Below the pieces are notes generated by a model that saw only the letters and a list, made by a program, of their open reading frames with translations, had not been told where the DNA came from and made no database searches. From Symbiodinium natans (taxonomy: Eukaryota > Sar > Dinophyceae > Suessiales > Symbiodiniaceae), in NCBI GenBank assembly GCA_905221605.1, contig CAJNDS010000347.1, forward strand, positions 248,001 through 312,000: 64,000 nt of DNA. The letters run 5' to 3'. The position numbers were made by a program, and so were the translations under genes. This document shows, piece after piece, positions 1 to 11,548 of the stretch (positions within the stretch are counted from its first letter, which is position 1; every line of letters begins with the position of its first letter).

Positions 1-225
1 GGAAGCGATTGTTCCTCGCGACTTTTTCGATCACCCACCGAAGCAGGCCTCCTCGGTGACGATTGGCTCGCGGCAGCCGAGGCAGCGAACGGATGCGGCA
101 AACTGGGAGCCCAAGACTCGCCTGGAGGGTTCTGGAGAACAACGGGATGCATGGGGGGCTGCTTTTACAGTCGTTAATCGAATGCGACTTGCCCACGTGA
201 TGAGGCCCCGAGTGTAGTTCTTAGC

Positions 226-288
226 TTGCGGCTGGGCGTTGGCGTTCAACTCCTCCATGCGCCGTTGGAGGTCATCGAACACTTCTAC
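226..288 (-). CDS. Probable internal exon of an unidentified gene
   Basis: Twenty-one codons VEVFDDLQRRMEELNANAQP then Q, bounded by an AG followed by G and a GC donor, the splice style seen in the synthetase gene. The peptide looks like an amphipathic helix. The AGT repeat field would form the intron upstream of it. No family recognised; flanking exons lie outside the window or are unseen. Confidence 0.4.
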
Positions 289-345
289 CTAGCGAGCATT
301 TGTGATCCACCCAACGAAGTCGTTTTCATAGATGGTATAGTACAT

Positions 346-1790
<1,445 letters not shown>

Positions 1791-1929
1791 ATGATTGATT
1801 GATTGACTGCCTGTGGGCGCGAACGCCCTTGCGTCTGCAAGGCAACAGAGGCTGCCCCAAGCTGTACGAGAGGCGACAGCACTCAAACACGAAAACTCCT
1901 CAAGAGCAGAGATGAGTAGTCGTGTCGTC

Positions 1930-2045
1930 GTCGTATCGTAGTAGTGGTAGTGGTAGTGGTAGTGGTAGTGGTAGTGGTACAGTAGTGGTAGTGGTAGTGG
2001 TACTGGGGTGGTAGTGGTCGTGGTAGTGGTCGTGGTAGTGGTCGT
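1930..2045. repeat. GTAGTG hexanucleotide-like array
   Basis: Repeats of GTAGTGGTAGTG with occasional GTGGTC variants, separated from the AGT field by about 140 bp of unique sequence. Confidence 0.9.
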
Positions 2046-4732
2046 GCTATAGCAGTTGAGGCAAGAATGATGCAGAACCTGCGTAGTTTGCTTGAATGCT
2101 TCGGACTCCAGTGCCATCACTATGTCCCCAATTTCAACCCGGAATAAAACATGCGCATTGCGTGCTGTCAAGTATCATGATTTAACAAATCCGGATGTCA
2201 GGGTCGGCATTGACAACACCCTCTTGAATTGAAGCCGAAAATTAAATCCTGAAAAAAGTCATGGTGCCTTGTCGTCCAAAATGCGCCCAAGGCGAGTGAT
2301 CTTGTTCACATCATCCTCACATCTCGCCTGCCGATTCCTGCTTGCACGTATGAAGATCTTAAAGTACGGGAGCATGGAGTGTCGCTGGTGGTGACTGGTG
2401 GCAACATCCGGCAACGGCAGTGGTTATGAGTGGGACCTCTCAATTGCCTTGACACCGAAGACCAAGCCGTGGAAAGGCAACCCAATGGAAATGGCCAGTT
2501 TGCCAAATAATCTGTTTGCGCTGCAAATTGGGGTAGTCTTTTCAGATACGAGGAGGAGAAACGGTAGCCACAAAAGCCCTGTTATAAACCCAAGAAGGGA
2601 GGGGAGAGAGAGGTCGTTGTTTGATTCGAAACTGCGGGCTTGGAGTTTCGGAAGAATGTCACCTCAATTTCAGGGCCCTGAATGCCCAGCTATGCGAATG
2701 GCCCTTATGCTAAAACCCGGTCCCCAGCACGACCAGCTCCTCTCCAATGTTTCGGACCTGCCGGGATGCAAAAAAGCCTGGTTTAGAAATTCGACTTGAG
2801 GGCTCAGAGTTGAAGCTCTTCGACGTGCTTCCCCTCGGGAGTTCATGTTTGCTGGCTGCCCATAGATACTCAGTTTCAACACAAGGAGGTGTTGTTCAGC
2901 CTCATGCCTCCCCGCAAAACTGCAGCAAATCAAGTGGCGGCTGCATTGCGTCATCTCGGCAGCCGTGACATGCATGCTTCTTCGGCTGTCCCTTCTCGCT
3001 GCATCTGAAAAACCGGAAAAACCTTACGAAGCTTACGCCGGCCTGGGATGGCATGGGCAGCAGCTCTTCCATCACCGGGCGCGCCCAAAGGGTAAAGTTG
3101 CTGTGATCTCCTGGGACTACAAGGAGTATGGGGAACTTCCCCCACCTTGCGGATACGCGGATACCCTTCTCATATGGATCATAGTCTTTCGGGGCGTGTT
3201 TGGAGACTCCTGTATACCCTCGTACGGACGCCATATTTGTTGATCAACCCCCCTGCCGGGAGAATGGCCTCCAGAGAAGAACTGTGCGACAGCAAGTTCG
3301 GTCGGCCATTGTCATTTTGTGAGCACGCCACTCTGCAGCAGTGCTCACCAACAGGTCTAGTAGAGTCTAGTACCTGTACATTGATCGGCTATGCTTTTCA
3401 ACTTCAAGCAGGGTCGACTGAAGTTGCTAGCCTCGTTAGCGCTCGTAATTAGTCTAGGAGAGGATAGCATTCAAAGTGGAAAGTCATGGGAAGACTCCTA
3501 AACCCCAAACTCGCATAGTACACCTCAGCCATCCCACCCTCTGCACCCTACACCCCTGCATTCTGGGCCAAAGGTCGCCGGAGGTCTTGGACGTGGCTGT
3601 TCAACGTGGACAGCCTTGGATGGGCCAGCAGAGTGACTTGCTCCGAGTGCACAGATCTCCTGCGCCCTTAGTACCTTAGCCATAGCCGTAGCTCCGACAT
3701 ACCCATCCTGCAAAGAATGCCCCCCGGCGGTTGTCATTGCACGAAGACGTTCCAACTCCACGATAAAGCTACTCCCGAATCAACCATCTCAACCTTCAAG
3801 CTCCTCAAAGCCTACTTCCGAGGTCCAGGATTACAGCTCCCAGTGGCTCCATGCGAATCACATCCCCAGAGAGGCTTTGATCCAAGCGCTGGAATTCGTC
3901 GTCCAGCCTGGCCTGAGACTGTCTGAAGGTTACGAATGCTACGATCACGAGGTTTCTTCCTGGCAGGCTCACACCACACTGCAGGGAGCAATGCAAAGGG
4001 TCCATGCTCATCTTGACACCTAAACAGCCGAGAAGGTTGCTTTGGCGGCTTCGTGCTGCAAAGGGGTGGAATTAACTGAAGAACCGTTGGTCCAAGTGAC
4101 GCCCGAATCACGGAGATATAAGTGTGCTTCGGCACTGACGTTTAAACCGAAAAGGGTGCACCTTCCTACGTCGCCAGCTCCAGTGACACGGTACAACCAT
4201 CACGGTGGCTGTTGTGGCCCGGTGGCCCGGGCGGAACGATCAAAGTTCGCATGCTCAATATCCCAGATGACACAACATGGACTTTCTTTGACTGCACGCC
4301 CAATGCCCTGACATTGCTCTTGCTTGCCCCAGGGGCCACTGATGCGTGGACGTGGCTGTGAAGGCGATCAATGTTGTCGCGGGTAGACTTCGCTCGCGTC
4401 TCCTGGAGCAGGGGGTATGTAGGCCCGGGTAGACTTTCCTATCCATACATTCCAATGCTTCAAGCCCATTATATTCACTCAGCTGTCACACAAACCGCCA
4501 CGACGAGACATGACCAGCGACTATGTCCCAACGTGGGAACCCAGAATTTCATCTCAGCCAGAAGAGTACATGTGACTCGTGGAGGCAAAAACATGCCGAG
4601 TGCACTGCGGCCGGTCTGGTCGCCTCACCCTGATTGCCGGGGTCACAAGTGGCACGTCCAATCCTGTACATTATGTTCTTGGAAACATGCCAGAGTGGGG
4701 AAAGCATGGGAAAGCTAATTAGACAGTTGCAC
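2046..4732. other. No gene assigned
   Basis: A minus-strand stretch at about 3525-4060 translates into plausible peptides in several frames, with a good pyrimidine-rich AG near 4060, but no frame persists and no family is recognised. Otherwise unremarkable mixed sequence. Confidence 0.5.
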
Positions 4733-5983
4733 TCAGAAACTTCCTTCGATGGTTCGGGGTACCGTCTTGGCACGCCGTGCTGGCCTTTCCGCCGGGACAC
4801 CCGAATCCGACTCTACTTCGCCACCATCAACCTCTATGAATGTATGGCGCACCTTCACTTTGTGCTGCTTGGAGGCCATCTCGGCCGCTTGCCTGCGAGA
4901 ATGGCCCAGCTCCACCATCCTGCTGTCCACAATGTATCGTGGCTGAATATCGACGTCGAGGCTGGGAGCTGTGGTTCCGCCATTGGCACGGCGGTAAGCT
5001 CGTTTCTGCCAGAGGAAGGCTTCCTGGACTTGTGCCTGGACTTGCTCCCAGGCTGCCCGCTTTACCACGCACTGGTAGCGTGGAAGCGCCTGCCCATCTA
5101 GCGAATCGTACGTCTCCAGGCTCAAACCGAGGCGTGCTGCGAACTTTTGGAGAAAGGCACGAAGCTGCCACGGCCGACACGTGTCGCGCTGCCAGCGGGT
5201 CCAGCGTTTGGCCGAAATCCGCTTGTCAGTCTCAACGATCGCGTCGACGGGTTCAGACGAGCCTTCTGCCAGCGGCAGGAGTGGTGGGCCGTTCTTACAG
5301 CAGCGCACCCCAAGAACCATGTACATCTTTGAGTCTAACGAGCGAAGTTCCACAAGTCCGGGACGCTGGAAATACCATTCTGCCTGCTTCCGTACGCGCT
5401 GCAACGCAACGATGACATGTGTGGATAGCCAGGCCTTGAGCCGATCGGTCGAGACGACGAAGACGAAGGAGACATGAATCTCTTGCACCTTCTCTTCCTC
5501 CCTACGGCAGATCAGCAACGCTTCGGAAGGGTCTCCGCCTTCCCGCGAGAAGACTACGGTGCTGTCTGAGCGCGTCGGAAAGGCTCGAAAGTAGCGCTGT
5601 CGGCAAACCACTGGCTGGCTAAGGTCTGCACGCGCGGCCTTGTCCAAGTCTCCGAAAACAAGGCCGCCAAGCTGCAACATATTTCCGGAAGATGGCTGCC
5701 TCACTACGATGTTGCCTGGTGAATCATGCTGGATCATCTCCGACGGCCCACTCTGAGGGGAGAAAAGCTCATGCGTGTTCCAAGTCTCCGGTCGTATCAT
5801 GATATGGCCATCAAAATCTTCGATTGGGACTTCGCGAATGCTAAACTTCACCAGATGGCCGCCCCAAGGGCAGGGGTGGTGGATCAAGCTCGAACCCCCA
5901 TCTTGCACAGCCACGTCCCAGCCGAAGTCTGAAGCGAGGAGAGGTACCATCTCAAGCCACTCGGCGGCACTCCGAACCTGCAT
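4733..5983 (-). CDS. Intronless 416-codon ORF, unknown protein
   Basis: Uninterrupted reading frame far longer than chance in this composition, ATG at 5983, TGA at 4733, with an in-frame TAG four codons upstream of the ATG, so the start is either this ATG or a splice acceptor just before it (CATGCAG before GTT). Soluble and basic: no membrane segment or signal peptide. Residues about 1-110 are mixed with Trp/Gly/Pro; the middle (about 125-215) alternates strands and helices; the C-terminal third is Arg/Lys/Gln-rich. The last 40 residues read VRHTFIEVD followed by an acidic patch and RRAKTVPRT. No catalytic motif recognised. It may be a retrogene, since neighbouring genes are intron-rich, or an ORF of an undescribed retroelement; no reverse transcriptase or terminal repeats are seen. 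Confidence 0.75.
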   Translation of the reverse strand: MQVRSAAEWLEMVPLLASDFGWDVAVQDGGSSLIHHPCPWGGHLVKFSIREVPIEDFDGHIMIRPETWNTHELFSPQSGPSEMIQHDSPGNIVVRQPSSGNMLQLGGLVFGDLDKAARADLSQPVVCRQRYFRAFPTRSDSTVVFSREGGDPSEALLICRREEEKVQEIHVSFVFVVSTDRLKAWLSTHVIVALQRVRKQAEWYFQRPGLVELRSLDSKMYMVLGVRCCKNGPPLLPLAEGSSEPVDAIVETDKRISAKRWTRWQRDTCRPWQLRAFLQKFAARLGLSLETYDSLDGQALPRYQCVVKRAAWEQVQAQVQEAFLWQKRAYRRANGGTTAPSLDVDIQPRYIVDSRMVELGHSRRQAAEMASKQHKVKVRHTFIEVDGGEVESDSGVPAERPARRAKTVPRTIEGSF

Positions 5984-7870
5984 GGCTGTTCGCTAGATTC
6001 TAGACGTCTGTACTTGTGGAACGGGAACAAACCTGGTCGGCCTCGTCGGGCCTGCTCCAGAGAAGCGCTTGAGCCGTGGCTTCTGTTTGCGGAGTACGGC
6101 GGAGTGAAGCAGTTGTGGGACCAGTCACACCAGTCACAGTTTCTTGCTGCCAAGCCACCATGTCTGCCAGCTGCTGGCGCAGCGGCGTCATTCCATCCTG
6201 CCGGCCCACTCATGCGCGATCTGTCTGGGAATCGAAGCACAGAAACACGGGCATCCTTCTATTTGCCCCAATTGCTGCTGGCAAGTGCCGTGGAACCCGG
6301 CGCTAATGCAAGCCTACATGTGCTTCCACTCTGGTTTAGCGGGCTTCACATGAAGTGTGAGACCCAGCTAACAGTACTTGCAGAACATCAAGACATCAGA
6401 AGGCATTCGCATAAACCCCACCTCACTGAGCCCGTGCTTTTCGACGGTTTTCATCACTGCCTTGGAAGGAGCAGGTGCTACCAATACCAACACACCAGAC
6501 GAGCCAATCTTCAAAACCATGGATTGATACCCTTTAAATAAAATTCAGCGCACACTGTCTGTGGCAGCAGGCGCCCTGGCCTTATAAAGACTCCCATGAA
6601 CACGCACACACACACACACACACAGCTGCCCGCGGCTCGACGCATGTCAAGGCAAAGAAACTCTTTGTGTGCACATGAAGTCGAATCGACACGCTCTTGC
6701 ATCCCATGCAAATCCTCTTACTTGGCAGGTCTCGGCAGGTCTCGAAAAGTCGGACCGTGACAAACGGAGACCTGTAGCAGCCAAGTCTCTTTGAGCTCGC
6801 TGGTGTGTCGGATGGTCCTCTGCTCCACCTAAGCCGCTGCACTTGTGCCGTTTGGCGCTTCTGAGGCCCGGTTGGGTTTGGGAGTTAGCTTGGTCTTTCC
6901 ACTATATTCCCTGATCGTGCAGCTGCTGGTTGCGACTCTCTGTCAACATGACTCTGCCTGTGTACACGTGAAAGCAACTGCAGGTTCTGGGTCCTGCGAT
7001 GCCGCAGCTGGGTTCGGGATGCTTCTGCAAGACTTTGGAGACGGGGCTTTTGCCAGCTTTTGCGTTCTGGCTTCCACCCCAGCCGCTCCTTTCAAGGGAT
7101 TTTAAGGGCTTCTTCTCGCATTCCTTTGCAGCTCCAAAGGCTTTAGGGTCTGCTCCGCTCCACTCCGCTCCCCTCTTCAGGTTTACGTGCTTTGCAACAC
7201 TCCTAGCGACGGAAGCTCGGCAGGGAACTGCATCCACGTCTGCCTACTCCCAAATAGCAAAAGGCAGCACGACTCTACTTGCAACCCCTGCATAAACGAT
7301 GGCTGGGCGAACCCCATCGCAGGAATGCTGACGTCCCACGTCTTTCACAAGGGTTTGTGGCCCCGTTTTGGGGCACAAGGTCTTCTTACTCGGTTTGGGT
7401 TCCAAGTGTCAGGGGTTCCGCCTCTGCAGCACAGCAACGCCAACGAAACGCGCAATGACAATAATCACGGCCCCGTAAGACAGCACCTCAAAACAAAATA
7501 AAGTGTACCCGCTTCCATTCGGTCCACTCAGCGTCTCACATGTACCAAACCTTTCAGAGTTTGCGGGCTTGCTGTTCCCCGTAGCAAGGAACGTGCCGAA
7601 GCTTCTTAATTAAAACTTATGCAGACAAGATCGAAAAAGCCCCAGTAGCCCCGGAGCATCTGCACTAAGGTCCACGCCACTCGCAGCTTGGCGTTCACGA
7701 CCTGCCATGCCAGTGGAGCTTCCCCGCCCTGCTTCTGCCAGGTTTCTGGTGGATGCTCAGTTCTCCTAACTATGGTTCCTGGGCACCCTGAATTCTAGGG
7801 GCCCTAAGTTAGCAGGACAAAGACACTAAAGAAAGGCCTTTCAAGGGAGCTGACTCTTGCAGCACAGGCC
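5984..7870. other. No gene assigned
   Basis: A minus-strand frame at 6000-6209 directly upstream of the 416-codon ORF has a protein-like composition and could be a preceding exon or frame-shifted part, but no splice pair with matching phase was found. A CA repeat lies at 6605-6624. Nothing else stands out. Confidence 0.4.
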
Positions 7871-8167
7871 CCCCGCCTCGAGGCTTTGTTTCTGGGACAC
7901 CGTGGTGCCAGTGACGACCTGGTCTAGGCTTTATCAGAGTGATTTGTTTGTTAATATCGTTATTGCATGTTATTGCTCTAGCTAGTATCTGTAAATATAT
8001 CTATACTGTAATTGTGTGTCATTCTAGTCGCATTTCTGTTTATCATTGTCTGAAGGTATTCTATTGTACTACTTTAAAGTGTACTCGTAATATCATTATA
8101 CTGCTATACTTGTGTGTAGTGCTGTACAGTGTTGTTCAGTATCTTATATCATTTTCTATTCTCGAAG

Positions 8168-8545
8168 AAAACACGGATCTGTCGAAACGCGGCTCGCTGA
8201 ATTCTCATCCGACCTCGATGCTGTGTTCCAAAGACCGTCGGAGCTCGCGAATTTGCTGGCACAGCGACCTTGGCTTTTGGCTTTAATTGGGGACATAAAC
8301 CAGCCCCACTTATTTGTGTGGCAGATTCCGGAATTCGCTCAGAGTACCTGTAAGCTGCCAAAGCTCCAGCGACCTCCAAAGCATGCCCTCCAGGTTCCTG
8401 CTTGTTCTTAATTTTGGTTTCCTTTCCAGAAAGGGAGGAAGGTGTGGTACTAGTGGGAAGGGAGCAAAAGATGCCATCAAATAAGCAGCTCAGAATCGTC
8501 GCAACGACAGACGCTATCTATGCCCCAAGCCCTACACCGCCCTGA
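8168..8545 (+). CDS. Possible two-exon coding segment, unknown
   Basis: Exon candidates at 8168 to about 8349 (starts near KHGSVETRLAEFSSDLDAVF) and 8430-8545 (REEGVVLVGREQKMPSNKQL, stop at 8543-8545). The second follows a strong pyrimidine tract and CAG. Using the GTAAGC donor at 8350 the join makes a stop; a GTACCT donor at 8344 keeps the frame. Neither acceptor is followed by G, unlike the synthetase introns, so this may be chance. The AT-rich stretch 7926-8160 before it would be intron. Confidence 0.22.
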
Positions 8546-9656
8546 CTGCAAAACTGCTCCCGTCACTCCTACCGATTAAGTGTGCATGTTACATGGAGCC
8601 CTTGGCATGCCCATCATGTTGGGATATGCTTCCTCAACGCAGCAAACGATTCTTGCAGGCACATGCTGAAGTGCTTTGCAAGGGGTGATCTTCGAAATGC
8701 TTTCCGCGGTGCTCTTCGACTTCCTTCACGCCCCTCAGCTTGTATAGGCTAAGGTGGCAACGCAAGGCTCCCATGAGTTGCTCCCCTTGCCATTAGCAGC
8801 ACTGTGAAGTTCACACGTTTTCGATTTTCCATCAGCAGCGCCACACAGGGCCCAACTTGCAAAGATCGTTCTCTCGAACTGACGATCTGTTTGAAACATG
8901 CCAATGTATCCTGCTGGCTGCGGAGTGCTGAGCCCTGCACCGGGAGACCGCAAGGTCCTGGCTCAAGACCTCTGAGCTGAAGCAAGCAAAACATGTCGGC
9001 AAACGAATCGATGGCCACGTGCTCGCAGGACACAGTAGAGACCCGCAGCATTGCATCCGGCTCCGCAGCATGTGTCTGAGACTGAGGTACATACACATGG
9101 CAACGGAACTTTAAACTGCGGCCATTTCCAGGCGGAATCCTGTGTGATGAGGGCGCCAGCCTTCGAGACAAGATCCTCTCTGGATGTCCGTCTTTCAACC
9201 TTGCAGGGCATACTCAATGACGGCCTTTTAAAACTTGCAAAACATATACGGTAGATATATGTGTGACAGCCGTTGGAATTCGAGAAGTGGGTTTCGAGCG
9301 CTATGTAAGTGACTTACAAGTCCCACTGAAGTCCAACAATGAAATTGATGGTCAAAACTATGCAAAGTAAATCAAGACATGCTTTACGCAATAAGTGATG
9401 CCGCTCACGTGAAACTCAGCATGTTTGTTTGCGATTGACAGATCAGTGGTATCGCTTCGGTATGCAGGCCCCACGTCAGGCACTTCTGTATTTGTACGAA
9501 GGCCAACACACGACCACCAGACGGAAGCTGTCTACAGGAAACTGGCGAGCTATCCCGATAAACATGAGTAAAACAGATGCAACGATAAAACCATCAAGTC
9601 TGCTGGATGGACTAAATTTGCCAAAGACTTACAAGCCATAAATAGCCGCAATCAGT

Positions 9657-9924
9657 ACTCAAGTGCGAGGCCTTGAGCTTCAAGTTTTCAGAGCTGGCGA
9701 CCCTGGACGTCGGGCTTTCGACCTTCGTAGGGCAAGGTGTCTCACAGAGCGCGGGGTTTGGTGGAGATGCTGAAGGTGCAAGCGTAGCTAGCACTGTGGC
9801 TGCCTTCCTAATGACCTAATGCTCAAGTGACTCGAGTGACGTACTTGACTCAAGTGCGAGGCCTGGAGCTTCAAATTTTCGGAGCTGGCGACCCTGGACG
9901 TCGGGCTCTCGGCCTTTGCAGGAA
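9657..9924. repeat. Two direct copies of a 77-bp segment
   Basis: Copies at about 9657-9733 and 9848-9924 share roughly 88% identity by eye, including an identical 20-bp core GAGCTGGCGACCCTGGACGT. Spacing is 191 bp. No open frame is conserved between them. Confidence 0.85.
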
Positions 9925-10655
9925 GTGTAGGATGGCCGCTTGCCCTCCAAGGTTTTTGCAGTTGTACATTTCACATTTTTCGAGTGGAGTTCGGAGGCTG
10001 TTCGCATCGGCTGATCGACAGACTTCTTTGCATGTGCGTTTCTTGGTTTTCGCTGTTTCGGGCCCGTGCTGTGGGCTGACGCAGTTTTGGATTCATCACG
10101 CGCCAGAATGGCATAACGCGCCCTGAGGCAACATGCATGGAGATCTCCCTAGCCCCTTGGGGAATCCTTAAGTCGGAAACCCTATCCGCAACAATGTGAT
10201 CCCAAGACCTGAACACTGAACACCCCAAACATAAAAAAATCGAAACATCCCCAAGACCATGCGCCAGACGCAGTACAGAATGCTGGCCTTCGGCCCCTCT
10301 GCATCGGTCATCTGGTCGGTTCACTGGTGGCCATGCAATAACTGCTGCTCTAAGTATGGTAAGTTTTGGAAATGAGCTACTTGTGCATAGTCACGCTGTC
10401 TCGGGTTCTTGATTGCTATTCAAGTAGAGTGCAATGGATACAGAACGCACATGCCTGGTCTCAGATGCGGTCGTGTCCGAACACGACATGGCTGAGAGGA
10501 CGCAGTTACACTGACTAAGCGCTGAAAGCCGCACATGCATAGGCTTCGCGAAGCTGTACCCAGAACTGAAGACATTGTGTGCGTGTGATCTGCAAACTCA
10601 AGGTGCGCAACTGTCTTATCGCGTCCCACATGCCAAGCAGTCCCAGCACACTCAC

Positions 10656-11548
10656 CACAGCATGAGGGATGACCCCTTTGTGTCAGTTCTGCTGGGACCT
10701 TACATTGTCCCACGTCATTCTCCCCAAAGCAAACCAGCCGACCATCTGACGTGAGAGCGCAGGTGTGAGCGCGTCCCGCAGACACTGCCACTGCAAAATG
10801 CAAGTCAGAAGGTACCTCGCATTGGCCAGCACTGTTGTCCCCAAAACAAACCAAGCGGCCTTCAGATGTCAATAGACACGTATGGTCAAAGCCTGCAGAA
10901 ACAGCGGTCACTGGCCCCAAGTTTGGAGGCACATTGCACTGACTGTCCAAGTTCGATCCAAAACAAACCAGCTGCCCATCTGCACGCAAAGCACACGTGT
11001 GATTGCTGCCCGCAGAAACGGCCAAAGTAGGTCCTAAGTCTTCCGGCACGTCACATTGCCCATAGCCATTTGATCCAAAGCAGACCAGGTGCCCACTGGA
11101 AGTCATAGCGCATGTGTGGTCGCAGCCGGCTGAAACCGCCAACATGCTTCCTGATCCATCAGGAATGCTGCATTGGTCCATGCTGTTGTCGCCGAAGCAC
11201 ACCAGCTGACCAGAAGGCTTCACTACACATGTATGCAAGCAACCTGACGACACGGCAACAACTGACCCCAAGTTTGCAGGAACTTCAAGCTGTGCTGCCA
11301 TGTTGGAACCGAAGCAGGTCAAGTGCCCGTTTGCACATACGGCACTGGAGTGATGGCAGCCAGCGGAGACAGTAACAACAGACCCCAAACCAGGGGGTAC
11401 GTCGCATTGTCCTGAGTAGATGGAGCCGAAGCAATGTAGGTGCCCACCTTCTGCGACCACACAGGTGTGATCGCAACCCGCGGACAGAGCCATGAAGGGC
11501 ACTTTGCCTGGTGGCACCTTGGCTTTATATCCCTCTCCTCCGTAAGCA
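10656..11548 (-). CDS. RCC1-type beta-propeller repeat protein, exon
   Basis: Seven repeats of about 38 residues with the pattern V-S-A-G-x-x-H-T-C-A-L-x-x-x-G-x-L-V-C-F-G-x-N-x-x-x-Q-C-x-V-P, in a frame open from 11661 to 10420. Such repeats build RCC1-like propellers used for protein binding or guanine-nucleotide exchange; large families of this variant are known from Symbiodinium-type genomes. The repeat block (about 10680-11500) is regular, then the pattern stops at V-P-A-E-L. Edges are inferred: an AG near 11549 (T-T-G-C-G-C-A-G) or AGs near 11535, and a GTGAGT donor at 10655; a GTAAGG at about 10700 is an alternative. Repeat two has H-S-S instead of H-T-C. No RCC1 family member is identified more precisely, and no ATG or stop can be fixed. 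Confidence 0.85.
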
